Origin: a virus
Virus record (IMG/VR): IMGVR_UViG_3300032087_006116
Location: 1 to 33,721 of that record
Direction: 5' to 3' (one strand)
Length of the DNA: 33,721 nt
The notes below the pieces were generated by a model. The model did no database searches. It was not told the DNA's origin and was given only the letters and a program-made list of their open reading frames with translations. Numbering within the stretch: the first letter of the stretch is position 1; every line of letters starts with the position of its first letter. This document shows positions 18,860-25,636 of the stretch, piece by piece. Made by a program: the position numbers and the translations under genes.

Positions 18860-19176
18860 GCAGTGGGTTTAGTCGGCCAAACAGGATTAGCGGGGTCCGC
18901 TGTATTAGATGGTAGGTCGCGCAACGCTTGACGGTACACCCTCATTTCATCGGAAAGGGTTGTGTCAGCAAGAGCGAGGTAGTCGGTTTCAGCGAGACGT
19001 GCGTTACGTTCACGACGAAGTGCAACCCTTGCATATTTAGCGGCTACCTGAATAGCTGCCGCATCGACACGAGCCTGGTCTAGTTCAACCTTGTTGCCAT
19101 CAATGTCAAATGCTCCAAGACTGTCGTGAATCTCTGTGACATTTGGGTAGGCAAGATAAATAGCGTCGTGGTTCAT
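18856..19176 (-). CDS. Tail fibre assembly chaperone-like protein, 106 aa
   Basis: Follows the tail fibre gene on the minus strand with a 4-base overlap (19173-19176). It carries RNARLAETDYLALADTTLS, VYRQALRDLPS and PANPVWPTKP near the C-terminus, the pattern of small tail-fibre chaperones and assembly proteins that commonly follow fibre genes. The N-terminus (AIYLAYPNVTEIHDSL) is typical of such proteins. Its 3' end overlaps the DNA polymerase gene by four bases, converging. Function by family: helps fold or trimerise the distal fibre. Confidence 0.75.
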   Translation of the reverse strand: MNHDAIYLAYPNVTEIHDSLGAFDIDGNKVELDQARVDAAAIQVAAKYARVALRRERNARLAETDYLALADTTLSDEMRVYRQALRDLPSNTADPANPVWPTKPTA

Positions 19177-19910
19177 GCCGCAATCTCCAATAGTTGCATA
19201 AAAGTAGAACCCCGATGGAATGTGTTGGCGTCGGAATCACTGCCGCCTCTGTTGATGTACACAGTCCCTGCCGACTGCTCATAACTTACTTGGAGTTTGT
19301 AAGTTATTGTGTCCGTCAAGGTGTAGGTTGGGTCATCCATAAAATTCTGACTTAAAGGGATTGTGTAATTAGTGTAATCAGTCACCATTGTGGAGCCGAA
19401 CGCGCCTTGTATGCGGCTGCCTGCAGCATCTGCAACTCCGACGGCTGTTGAATCTCTAAGGATCCTCGCTGTGCCCCGCTGGTTGACAGTAGCAACCCCG
19501 ACCGACGTGTACCACATAATAAGGATATTGCTGTTTGCAGCTATAGGAGTAATGGCTGTCGAAAGAACATCGTTCCATTGACCTTGGCTGCTAACGCTAA
19601 AGGATGATGTGTCAGTTTTTGTTCCCTGAACAACCTGCAAAATTTTTCCGGCTGTGCCCCAACTTGGAGCAGCACTAGAGCCACCGCTAATGAGTGCCTG
19701 ACCGCTGGTGCCGTAGGTGGCGCCACCAATCCCTAGCTGGCCTGCTGAGCCAAACCTAAAACGTTCACTCCCACTGGTGCTTACACTGACTTCATTTGTG
19801 CCAAAACTAAGGCCAGTGTCTGTATCATCTCCGGTAAGAGCTGGAAGAGCCGCCGTTCCATTGCCGACACCCCCTTCAACACTTACTAGTTGAGCTTTTG
19901 TTTGAGACAT
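19173..19910 (-). CDS. Tail fibre / distal tail protein, 245 aa
   Basis: Low-complexity Gly/Thr/Ser beta-rich protein with the repeat-like GTSGQALISGGSSAAPS and GSERFRFGSAGQLGIG, hallmarks of phage fibres with T4 gp12/gp37-style or cyanophage receptor-binding repeats. The C-terminal ~130 residues (ILIMWYTSVGVATVNQR, YKLQVSYEQSAGTVYIN) look like a compact receptor-binding beta domain. Partner of the chaperone-like gene immediately downstream. Likely host-binding. Confidence 0.8.
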   Translation of the reverse strand: MSQTKAQLVSVEGGVGNGTAALPALTGDDTDTGLSFGTNEVSVSTSGSERFRFGSAGQLGIGGATYGTSGQALISGGSSAAPSWGTAGKILQVVQGTKTDTSSFSVSSQGQWNDVLSTAITPIAANSNILIMWYTSVGVATVNQRGTARILRDSTAVGVADAAGSRIQGAFGSTMVTDYTNYTIPLSQNFMDDPTYTLTDTITYKLQVSYEQSAGTVYINRGGSDSDANTFHRGSTFMQLLEIAA

Positions 19911-19923
19911 AATTTCAGCAACC

Positions 19924-19955
19924 TATTAAGAACTTCGGTGATGTGATTCTTAATA
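19924..19955. promoter_or_regulatory. 9-base inverted repeat between divergent genes
   Basis: TATTAAGAA (19924-19932) and TTCTTAATA (19947-19955) pair perfectly with a 14-base spacer, in the short region between the fibre gene (minus) and the gene at 20016 (plus). TATAGT at 19962-19967 could be a -10 box. It may be an operator or a bidirectional control site. Confidence 0.45.
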
Positions 19956-20015
19956 TTTCTGTATAGTGCAATTCTATGCGACCCAACTACAGTTCGTTGG
20001 CTCCCTCGAAGCACC

Positions 20016-20189
20016 ATGGATTCCCCCAAACCGCAAGTCACACAGGGCTCGCTTTCCAAATTCAGCTACCTCGAACTCGTCGAGATGCATGAAGACCTTG
20101 AAGAATGGATGGAGGTCTGGGAGAACCGGCTTCTCCAAATTCAGGAGGAAATCAAAAGCCGTATCGAAAACAACCTTTTGACCAAATGA
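20016..20189 (+). CDS. Acidic coiled-coil peptide, 57 aa
   Basis: The ATG at 20016 opens a frame ending TGA 20187-20189, overlapping the deaminase start (ATGA). After a short polar start the sequence is a continuous Glu-rich helix (LVEMHEDLEEWMEVWEN, LLQIQEEIKSRIEN), a coiled-coil candidate. A longer frame in the same region is a shadow. Co-translation with dCMP deaminase suggests a partner role, but this is inference. Confidence 0.65.
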   Translation: MDSPKPQVTQGSLSKFSYLELVEMHEDLEEWMEVWENRLLQIQEEIKSRIENNLLTK

Positions 20190-20647
20190 ACCCCTTCAAG
20201 CAGGAGAAGTGGGACCTCCGCTTCATGAAGCTTGCCCATGAGGTGGCGAGCTGGAGTAAGGATCCCAGCACAAAGGTGGGATGCGTCCTTGTCAAAGGCA
20301 AGAAAGTAGTCAGTGTGGGCTACAACGGTCTGCCCATGGGAGTCGAAGACTCGCTTGAGCGTCTGACTGACCGTGATCTCAAATACGAAATGACGGTCCA
20401 TGCAGAGGTCAATGCTGTCACAACTGCTGCGCTCCACGGTGTCAGCACTGCTGGTTGCACTGCGTACGTCACTTTCCATCCATGCAGTCGCTGTGCTGCT
20501 GTACTTATCAACGCTGGCATTTCAACCGTCGTTGTTGCAGCCCACAACTTCGAGTGCAACCGGTGGCTTGACAGCTTCCGTATGGCCTCATCTTTACTCA
20601 ATGAGGCCGGAATCGGTCACGAAATTGTAGACATCAACGTCAAATGA
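20186..20647 (+). CDS. Deoxycytidylate (dCMP) deaminase, 153 aa
   Basis: Converts dCMP to dUMP, feeding thymidylate synthesis by ThyX. The zinc site is present: HAE at residues 72-74 (H72, E74) and PCSRC with C100 and C103. Around these are the family patterns STKVGCVLV and YNGLPMG near the N-terminus and AAVLINAGIS after the second motif. The length fits phage dCMP deaminases. The start is ATG 20186, overlapping the previous stop; an earlier in-frame ATG at 20105 would add a shadow of the upstream gene. The SSB-like gene follows at an ATGA overlap. Confidence 0.95.
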   Translation: MNPFKQEKWDLRFMKLAHEVASWSKDPSTKVGCVLVKGKKVVSVGYNGLPMGVEDSLERLTDRDLKYEMTVHAEVNAVTTAALHGVSTAGCTAYVTFHPCSRCAAVLINAGISTVVVAAHNFECNRWLDSFRMASSLLNEAGIGHEIVDINVK

Positions 20648-21336
20648 ACCTCATCACTGCAACTGCCAAGTTCATCGGCCCTTCCTCGACCGAAAGCGGC
20701 GTCCGCTGCATGCATGTCGAGATCCAAACCATGGGTGCGAAAGCCAACCCGGTCCCTGTCTTCCTGATTCCCACCAGGGCTGCAGGTGACTCTTTCGTGA
20801 TCGACGCCTACGAGCCGGGCACCAACCTGATCTTCACTGGGCGTATGTATCCCAGTAAGACCGACTACAAAATGTATGTCGCGCCGACTACACCCATCCA
20901 GACTGTTACTGGTGGCGTACTGCTGAACCAGGTTCAAGCTGCTGGTGGCATTGGCTTCATTGCTGAGCAACGCCGCGAAGATCTGTTCGGTTGCGGAATG
21001 CTTTGTCAGGCTCCAGCGCAGAAGCTGCTGAACTTCTCTTGGGAGGACAGCGTTCCCCTTCGTTTGGATGCCTGGGGCGATGATGCTGTTCGATTCCAGA
21101 AGTTCGTCTATAAGGGTCGCCAACTCGCAATCGGCGGCAAGCTTCGCTACGAAACCTGGCAAGGTAAGGACGGTCCCCGCAGTGCATACAAGGTGCAAGT
21201 CAGGGGCGGTCTGTATAGCTTCTTCGGCAAGAACAACCCTGAAAAGACTGCTCCCAAGACAGAGGAACCTGCTCCCCCGGCGACGGCAACCGTAATCCCC
21301 CAACCCGTCCCTGGGGGTGACGAAATTCCCTTTTGA
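20644..21336 (+). CDS. ssb: SSB-like single-stranded DNA-binding protein, 230 aa
   Basis: Two beta-barrel-like halves are visible: residues about 1-85 (NLITATAKFIG, VPVFLIPTR, LIFTGRMYPS) and 88-195 (KLLNFSWEDSVPLRLDAW, LAIGGKLRYETWQGKDG, AYKVQVRGG), followed by a Pro/Ala/Lys-rich linker and a C-terminal GGDEIPF. The last matches the acidic-Pro-Phe tip by which SSB recruits partner proteins. Single-stranded DNA binding would support the polymerase and the recombination genes. The dual OB-fold reading is an inference. Start ATG 20644 by ATGA overlap. Confidence 0.75.
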   Translation: MNLITATAKFIGPSSTESGVRCMHVEIQTMGAKANPVPVFLIPTRAAGDSFVIDAYEPGTNLIFTGRMYPSKTDYKMYVAPTTPIQTVTGGVLLNQVQAAGGIGFIAEQRREDLFGCGMLCQAPAQKLLNFSWEDSVPLRLDAWGDDAVRFQKFVYKGRQLAIGGKLRYETWQGKDGPRSAYKVQVRGGLYSFFGKNNPEKTAPKTEEPAPPATATVIPQPVPGGDEIPF

Positions 21337-21385
21337 TTTTATGGCGCCGATTCGAAGGCGCAGCTAACTTCAGATCGAGAGGCAG

Positions 21386-21410
21386 GGGTCTGGTTTACCA
21401 GGCCCTTTTC
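21386..21410 (+). terminator. Possible terminator or attenuator between ssb and the DUF5895 gene
   Basis: GGGTCTGG (21386-21393) pairs with CCAGGCCC (21398-21405) around a four-base loop, then TTTTC. The stem has one G-U pair. The following gene starts about 23 bases later, so partial termination would reduce its expression relative to ssb. Confidence 0.6.
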
Positions 21411-21432
21411 TCTGTCCATACCGTCGAAACTC

Positions 21433-22371
21433 ATGTCCGTCCTTGACCGTTACCTGAACACTGAGAAGTATCAGGGTGTGATGCGTGAACTCGCTATCGC
21501 ACAAATCCTGAATGAGAAGACCAAGCCTGGTCTCTTCATCAAACAAAATGCCCTTGACCGTTGCGGTTTTGTTGGTAGTGCCGACGACTTCCCCAACGCG
21601 GAGGCCGACTACGAACACGTCTTCAACACTGGAGACACCGAGCGCGGCATGTTCTTCAAGACCCCTCGGATGCTCGTCATCCACGGTGGCAACCCGAAGG
21701 ACACCACCTTCATCGAGAACTCCAAGAACAAAGGTGAGATTGTGGGGATCTATCCCCAGGACAGCTACCTGTACGACGATTGGGAAGACCAGAACCCTGG
21801 TCAGCCCTGCCCTTACAAGCGCCGTCGCCTGATCCTCATCTACCTGGTGAACGAGGATGGTGTCGCTGCACACAAAAAGCCGCTCATCCTGTCCCTCCAC
21901 GGCGGTGCCTCGAAGGAGTTCGTGACTGCTTACGGTCGCTTCCTCGAGCAACTTGAGGGTGCTTTTAGCGACAAGTACAACCTCAAGAGCGCCACTGGGT
22001 TTGACCCCAAGCAGGCTGCAGCTGCCATCTTCACTCCCACCTTCGGGACTGTGATGTACGGCGAGAAGCAGAAGTCTGCCATCGCGGTGCCCAAGACCTG
22101 GAAGGAGCCGACCGCCAAGAACCTCGAAGAGTTCTTCCCCAAAAAAGGCGAAGACATCGACTACATCGAGGACGTGCACGAGAGCGTGACTATGGAGGTC
22201 TACTGCGCCAAGTTCTTCAAGCAGTGCGAGAAGGAAATTGGCATCAACGCCATCGCTCCCGGCGTGGACCTGAGCAACCTGACCCTCCCTGTCCCTGAAG
22301 GTTCAGGTGGTATCCGTGCAATGCTCGCGGCAAAGGATGAAACAGGTGCCATCGAGGGTGGGTTGAAGTAA
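21433..22371 (+). CDS. DUF5895-type protein, 312 aa, probable DNA recombination/annealing factor
   Basis: The layout resembles the DUF5895 family I recall from cyanobacteria and their mobile elements: FFKTPRMLVIHGGNP, RLILIYLVNEDGVAAH, KPLILSLHGGASKEFV and later AIFTPTFGTVMYGE. Positions run from about residue 75 to 220. The biochemical role is not established; some plasmid and phage contexts, and here the adjacent SSB-like gene and nuclease, point to single-strand handling or recombination. Strong codon bias. Start ATG 21433, preceded by a hairpin and followed by a terminator at 22456. Confidence 0.7.
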   Translation: MSVLDRYLNTEKYQGVMRELAIAQILNEKTKPGLFIKQNALDRCGFVGSADDFPNAEADYEHVFNTGDTERGMFFKTPRMLVIHGGNPKDTTFIENSKNKGEIVGIYPQDSYLYDDWEDQNPGQPCPYKRRRLILIYLVNEDGVAAHKKPLILSLHGGASKEFVTAYGRFLEQLEGAFSDKYNLKSATGFDPKQAAAAIFTPTFGTVMYGEKQKSAIAVPKTWKEPTAKNLEEFFPKKGEDIDYIEDVHESVTMEVYCAKFFKQCEKEIGINAIAPGVDLSNLTLPVPEGSGGIRAMLAAKDETGAIEGGLK

Positions 22372-22455
22372 CATAAGTGCGGAATCGTTAGATTCTCTTA
22401 CTTACCCCTACCCGACACGGGCCTACTGTAGTCCTAGTTCCACACACCACCGCAG

Positions 22456-22481
22456 GCGAGGGCTCAGTCCCTCGCTTTTTT
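22456..22481 (+). terminator. Strong intrinsic terminator after the DUF5895 gene
   Basis: GCGAGGG (22456-22462) pairs with CCCTCGC (22469-22475) with a six-base loop and six T's. The minus-strand gene ends at 22480, so it closes the space between converging transcripts. Confidence 0.88.
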
Positions 22482-22737
22482 ATTGGTTGTCGTTATCCAA
22501 GATATGCTGCATGGCCATGGTTTCGTACTGAACCAGGCGCTTGCAAAGACCACGGATCGCTGCTTGCCGTGCAGTTGCTACTTTCAGGAGCTTGATGGCT
22601 GCATCCTTAAGCTCCTCGACATTCTCTGTCGAATCGATTAGCTTAACTATCCGCGCTTCTGTGAACTCGTCCTCAAGAGTTTTGGAGATTTCTAACTCCT
22701 CGAAGGGAATTTCTACAATGTCAAACTCTTCGGACAT
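22480..22737 (-). CDS. Small conserved-looking helical protein, 85 aa
   Basis: Read from ATG 22737 on the minus strand. Acidic N-terminal half (EEFDIVEIPFEELEISKT), then a helical half with ELKDAAIKLLKVATARQA and GLCKRLVQYETMAMQ. The second half has the feel of small conserved proteins in cyanophages, from memory only. It lies convergent to the DUF5895 unit, with its own upstream spacer of about 130 bases shared with the plus-strand promoter at 22823. Function unknown. Confidence 0.65.
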   Translation of the reverse strand: MSEEFDIVEIPFEELEISKTLEDEFTEARIVKLIDSTENVEELKDAAIKLLKVATARQAAIRGLCKRLVQYETMAMQHILDNDNQ

Positions 22738-22822
22738 CGAGTTATTGCATAATGATTATTCTAACAATGGGCGCAAGCTTAAATGTTAGCGAACGTGCAC
22801 AATCTTTAGGAATTCTTTTCTA

Positions 22823-22850
22823 TTGACAAACCTTTTGCGGTGTCTATCAT
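22823..22850 (+). promoter_or_regulatory. Strong sigma70-like promoter
   Basis: A perfect TTGACA (22823-22828) with TATCAT (22845-22850) 16 bases later, 22 bases before the ATG at 22872. It is well placed to drive the long plus-strand block ending near 29372. The best promoter-like site in this window. Confidence 0.75.
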
Positions 22851-22871
22851 CTGAACACCTCTCTTAAGCCC

Positions 22872-23009
22872 ATGGCTGCCAGGAAGTCCTTCACCAACTC
22901 CAAAAGCATCGAAGGTGTTCCCAAGAAAACCTCGATTGGCCACGGTCGTCGCAAGCGTGGCTCCTTCAAAGTCCGAGGACAAAAGCAGTATCGCGGCCAG
23001 GGTAAGTGA
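22872..23009 (+). CDS. Very basic small protein, 45 aa
   Basis: First gene after the strong promoter. ATG 22872 to TGA 23007-23009. Rich in Lys, Arg, Gly and Ser: RKSFTNSKSIEGVPKKTS, HGRRKRGSFKVRG, ending YRGQGK. Very basic proteins of this type with a YRGQG end occur in cyanophages and related phages, from memory, and probably bind nucleic acid. Its stop overlaps the next GTG start. Confidence 0.65.
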   Translation: MAARKSFTNSKSIEGVPKKTSIGHGRRKRGSFKVRGQKQYRGQGK

Positions 23010-23569
23010 GAGCAGACGACTGCTTTTACCCACTGCGTCAAAAAGCTGAGCAACTTCCCGACTTCATCGCCTGGGCTATAGGTCAAGACCCAGTCTGGGA
23101 AAGCCACTTCGGGTTCGAGGCATTCGAGATCCCTTCAGAGTTCATCGAGCTTGAACCTGCTCTCTCAGAACTGAATAAGATCTGGCCGATTGGTCGGCTG
23201 GGCCTGCTCAAGGTGGACGGAATGTCTGTCTATGACTGGCATGTCGACCAGCATCGGCTATCTTGCGTGAACATGCTGTTCAGTGTCAACAGCATGAGTC
23301 ACACCCTTTTTGGCACTCAGCGGGACCACCTGAACAAGGATGTTGTCGAGCTCATCTACGAGCCTGACACCTTCTACCTGTTCAACAACCAGGTCCTACA
23401 CACGGTCATCAACCTCGATTCACCCCGCTACCTCTTCTCGTTGTACTTCGAGCAAGAGAAAGATTACTTCGAACTCAAGGATCTTTACAATGGCAGACCG
23501 CAAGAGCTATCGGGAAATTCTGGAAGACCAGAAGATGATCGAGGAGCTGATCGAGCTTCCGGGGACTGA
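23006..23569 (+). CDS. 2OG-Fe(II) oxygenase-like protein, 187 aa
   Basis: Starts with GTG 23006, overlapping the previous stop. The central region fits a double-stranded beta-helix oxygenase: HVDQHR with H79 and D81 as the first iron ligands, then H132 in NNQVLHTVIN, and R141 in SPRYLFSLYF as the 2-oxoglutarate-binding residue. Such enzymes hydroxylate proteins or nucleic acids. The substrate is unknown. Residues after about 160 are Gly/Arg/Asp-rich and overlap the next gene by 80 bases, so the tail may be dispensable. It sits directly behind the strong promoter. Confidence 0.65.
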   Translation: MRADDCFYPLRQKAEQLPDFIAWAIGQDPVWESHFGFEAFEIPSEFIELEPALSELNKIWPIGRLGLLKVDGMSVYDWHVDQHRLSCVNMLFSVNSMSHTLFGTQRDHLNKDVVELIYEPDTFYLFNNQVLHTVINLDSPRYLFSLYFEQEKDYFELKDLYNGRPQELSGNSGRPEDDRGADRASGD

Positions 23570-24092
23570 CGAAGAGGAGCGCCAGGAGCTGGCCTCGCTT
23601 TGGCATGACCTGAAGAGTCGTGAAGCGTACAAGTTCGACGCAATCATCGGCGTCATCAAAGAATGCGACAACTGCATTGAACAGTTCACCAAAGAGTTAG
23701 ACGAACTCCGCACGAGTGTCGACTACTGGAAGAACAAGCGTCAGAACGTTATTAACATTATTAAGGCAGCCTATCAAAACCAATTGATAAGCTCGAAGCC
23801 TACAGGACTTAAGTACCAGGCCACGATTCGTAACGTTCTTCCTAAGGTTCAGGAGAACTTTGACCAGTGGACTGATGCTGACCGACGCAACTTTGGCATC
23901 AAGAAGACAGTAGTCGTCGAAACAGTTCGTGATGGTGAGGTCATCAAAAAGCGTGAAGACGTGTATGCAGACAAGGAAGAGTTGCGTCAAACGCTGATAG
24001 ATAACCCTTCTCAGGCCCCAGATGCTGCAAGGCTTGTCAGGAGAGTCTCACTTTCGTACGGCTATCGTAAACGTTTGCAAAAGGGTGTTTAG
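23490..24092 (+). CDS. Gp157-like coiled-coil protein, 200 aa
   Basis: The ATG at 23490 lies within the 3' end of the oxygenase-like gene. An earlier in-frame extension is a Ser/Thr-rich shadow. The N-terminal helices (ILEDQKMIEELIELPG, EEERQELASLWHDLK) lead to a long coiled region with ECDNCIEQFTKELDELRT and KNKRQNVINIIKAAYQ, then a beta region (KPTGLKYQATIRNVLP), a layout I associate with siphophage Gp157-type proteins found near replication and recombination genes. The assignment is by architecture. The C-terminus (SYGYRKRLQKG) is basic. Confidence 0.6.
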   Translation: MADRKSYREILEDQKMIEELIELPGTDEEERQELASLWHDLKSREAYKFDAIIGVIKECDNCIEQFTKELDELRTSVDYWKNKRQNVINIIKAAYQNQLISSKPTGLKYQATIRNVLPKVQENFDQWTDADRRNFGIKKTVVVETVRDGEVIKKREDVYADKEELRQTLIDNPSQAPDAARLVRRVSLSYGYRKRLQKGV

Positions 24093-24125
24093 GCACACTT
24101 GACCCTTGGCGCTGGCTAGATACGC

Positions 24126-24383
24126 TTGGTTCGTCCAGCACACGGTCCTTTGCCTTACCTCCGGTGTATTCACCTCTCCAACGATCAATACGAAGCGGAG
24201 CTCAAGGACGAGTATGACTTCGACAAGGAATACCGAAACCGCTGGCAGCTCTCCATCAACATGGAAGGCAAGCTCGACATCCCGACAGAACTTCTGGGAC
24301 GTGTTGGTTGGCGAGATGATGATGTTCTGGAGTGGTTCCAGACTGGACCTGACGAATTTCTTCTAGTTAAGATTGGAAAGTAA
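24126..24383 (+). CDS. AbrB-like small DNA-binding protein, about 85 aa
   Basis: The C-terminal half has WQLSINMEGKLDIPTELL, RVGWRDDDVLEWFQTG and EFLLVKIGK, the two-strand swapped-hairpin pattern of AbrB/SpoVT-type transcription factors. The start is uncertain: TTG 24126 is the first possible start after the previous stop, with no ATG in this frame nearby. The overlapping frame to 24366 is a shadow. The TAA at 24381-24383 overlaps the next ATG (TAATG). A regulatory role is plausible. Confidence 0.55.
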   Translation: MVRPAHGPLPYLRCIHLSNDQYEAELKDEYDFDKEYRNRWQLSINMEGKLDIPTELLGRVGWRDDDVLEWFQTGPDEFLLVKIGK

Positions 24384-24550
24384 TGAACAACAACAAGCGC
24401 CAGTCCTTTCTCAACTTGATCGAGAACGCAGCAATGCTGGAAGGACGTAACATCCTTTGGGTTGACTTTCCGTACCACAAGCGGCTGGTTGCGCCTGATA
24501 AGGAAGTGAAGTCCTATGAGCGAAAGCAACCTCGAAATGCACACTCTTGA
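24383..24550 (+). CDS. Small basic protein, 55 aa
   Basis: The ATG at 24383 overlaps the previous stop. Product MNNNKRQSFLNLIENAAM, then NILWVDFPYHKRLVAPD and a basic tail KSYERKQPRNAHS. No known family. The next gene starts inside it at 24516, giving 35 bases of overlap in another frame, as is common in this block. Confidence 0.6.
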   Translation: MNNNKRQSFLNLIENAAMLEGRNILWVDFPYHKRLVAPDKEVKSYERKQPRNAHS

Positions 24551-24692
24551 AGATGGGTGTGTCCGCGTCTGCCTGACTGAAGACGGTTTTACTGAATGCT
24601 GTACGGTGTCATCGATGCACCTTGCCGAAGAGAAGCAGCATCAACTTCGGGCAGCAATCAACAGGAAGGCACTCAACTCTTTGTTTGAGTGA
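24516..24692 (+). CDS. Small acidic protein with clustered cysteines, 58 aa
   Basis: ATG 24516 to TGA 24690-24692. Four Cys at 15, 19 and 28-29 (DGCVRVCL, FTECCTV) and a C-terminal helix (EEKQHQLRAAINRKALN). Possibly a metal-binding or disulfide-containing peptide, but there is no signal peptide and no family match. Confidence 0.55.
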   Translation: MSESNLEMHTLEDGCVRVCLTEDGFTECCTVSSMHLAEEKQHQLRAAINRKALNSLFE

Positions 24693-24739
24693 TCCTGGAT
24701 TAGGGTAATTAAGCTTGTCAAGTTGTTGCCACCTCAACA

Positions 24740-25012
24740 ATGAGGCAAGCTAAGAAAGTCAAGTATCGCGGCGAAAAGTCGGAGATCCTGGATTCCATCA
24801 TCCACGAAGGCTACGAGATCAAGAGCCTGAAGCATGGAAACACAGGACACATCCTATATAAGTTCCCTAGTAAGGCACACGACTGGGAACTTTGCTGGAC
24901 TATGGACCTGCAGACTGCAAAGTCTGGGGTTTCGAAGTACCTAGCCAAGCACACGGATAAGCCCGACGAGGAGAGTAAGACTCCCGTAGAATCTAATCTA
25001 GAAGAAAACTAG
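24740..25012 (+). CDS. Small alpha/beta protein, 90 aa
   Basis: ATG 24740 is followed by a basic start (AKKVKYRGEKSEILD) and a central region with GYEIKSLKHGNTGHIL and SKAHDWELCWTMDLQ, then an acidic tail (DKPDEESKTPVESN). The start codon lies in a short inverted repeat (TTGTTG...CAACAA), which might modulate initiation. The function is unknown. The gene is followed 9 bases later by a helix-turn-helix gene. Confidence 0.65.
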   Translation: MRQAKKVKYRGEKSEILDSIIHEGYEIKSLKHGNTGHILYKFPSKAHDWELCWTMDLQTAKSGVSKYLAKHTDKPDEESKTPVESNLEEN

Positions 25013-25021
25013 GCAGCGAAA

Positions 25022-25282
25022 GTGGTGCGTCCGGTAATGACTGACCTCATGGATGACTTAGCAATGGGCATCCATGAGTACCTCTTGGAGATCTCGACGC
25101 AGTATGGCGGATCGTATTTCGTATTGATCCCTGTTACTGAAGTGGTCAAAAAGTTCGGACGCAACCATCGCACCATCCAACGCCGCATTCAGGCTCTTAA
25201 AGATGAGGGGATTCTTGTCCCTGTCATCAAGAGACAAACCATCACCCTTTACGAAGTCAAAGAGCTGGAGGATCAAGCATGA
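25022..25282 (+). CDS. Winged helix-turn-helix regulator, about 86 aa
   Basis: The segment VTEVVKKFGRNHRTIQRR, followed by IQALKDEGILVPVIKR, is a helix-turn-helix plus wing typical of DeoR/MarR-like or phage regulators. The start could be GTG 25022 or ATG 25037; neither has a strong ribosome-binding site. N-terminal helices (DDLAMGIHEYLLEISTQY) may form the dimer interface. The stop overlaps the next ATG (25279), so the two are co-translated. Confidence 0.65.
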   Translation: MVRPVMTDLMDDLAMGIHEYLLEISTQYGGSYFVLIPVTEVVKKFGRNHRTIQRRIQALKDEGILVPVIKRQTITLYEVKELEDQA

Positions 25283-25584
25283 GCGAACAGCCGAATAGTG
25301 AAAGAAATCTTGAGATCATCAACTTTCTGCTGTCATCGTTCACCGATAACGGCAAATCTCTCCGTGCTTTCACCACAAATCCGCAAGAGCAGGCCATAAC
25401 CATTCTGACAGCTGGGTTGTTGGCGAATAGCAAGCTGATGATTAGCCCTGAGGACGCAATTAAATCGGCGTTTGACATCCATTCGCGGATTCAAAAACAC
25501 GTCCATCAGTTCCAATCGATGCAGTTCCAAGCTAATATCGAAGATTGCTTCCAAGAAAGACCGCCCGAGACTGAGCACTTCTAG
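25279..25584 (+). CDS. Helical protein, 101 aa
   Basis: Starts at an ATGA overlap with the winged helix gene. Sequence patterns EIINFLLSSFTDNGKSL, QEQAITILTAGLLANSKL and EDAIKSAFDIHSRIQKHV suggest an all-helical soluble domain. The C-terminal end is polar and acidic. Co-translation may make it a partner of the regulator, but no family is recognised. Confidence 0.6.
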   Translation: MSEQPNSERNLEIINFLLSSFTDNGKSLRAFTTNPQEQAITILTAGLLANSKLMISPEDAIKSAFDIHSRIQKHVHQFQSMQFQANIEDCFQERPPETEHF

Positions 25585-25636
25585 GGTCGGTTCAAAGATT
25601 TAGTACCCGTATTCTCCTGACAACTGCAACAGTCGG

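Noticed and set aside
20617-21303. Long minus-strand frame opposite the SSB-like gene
   Set aside because: It is the mirror of a gene with strong codon bias; the product has no coherent composition or start context.
21370-22179. 269-codon minus-strand frame opposite the DUF5895 gene
   Set aside because: It lacks natural composition (Val/Leu/Glu mirror of the plus gene) and the plus strand has clear family motifs.
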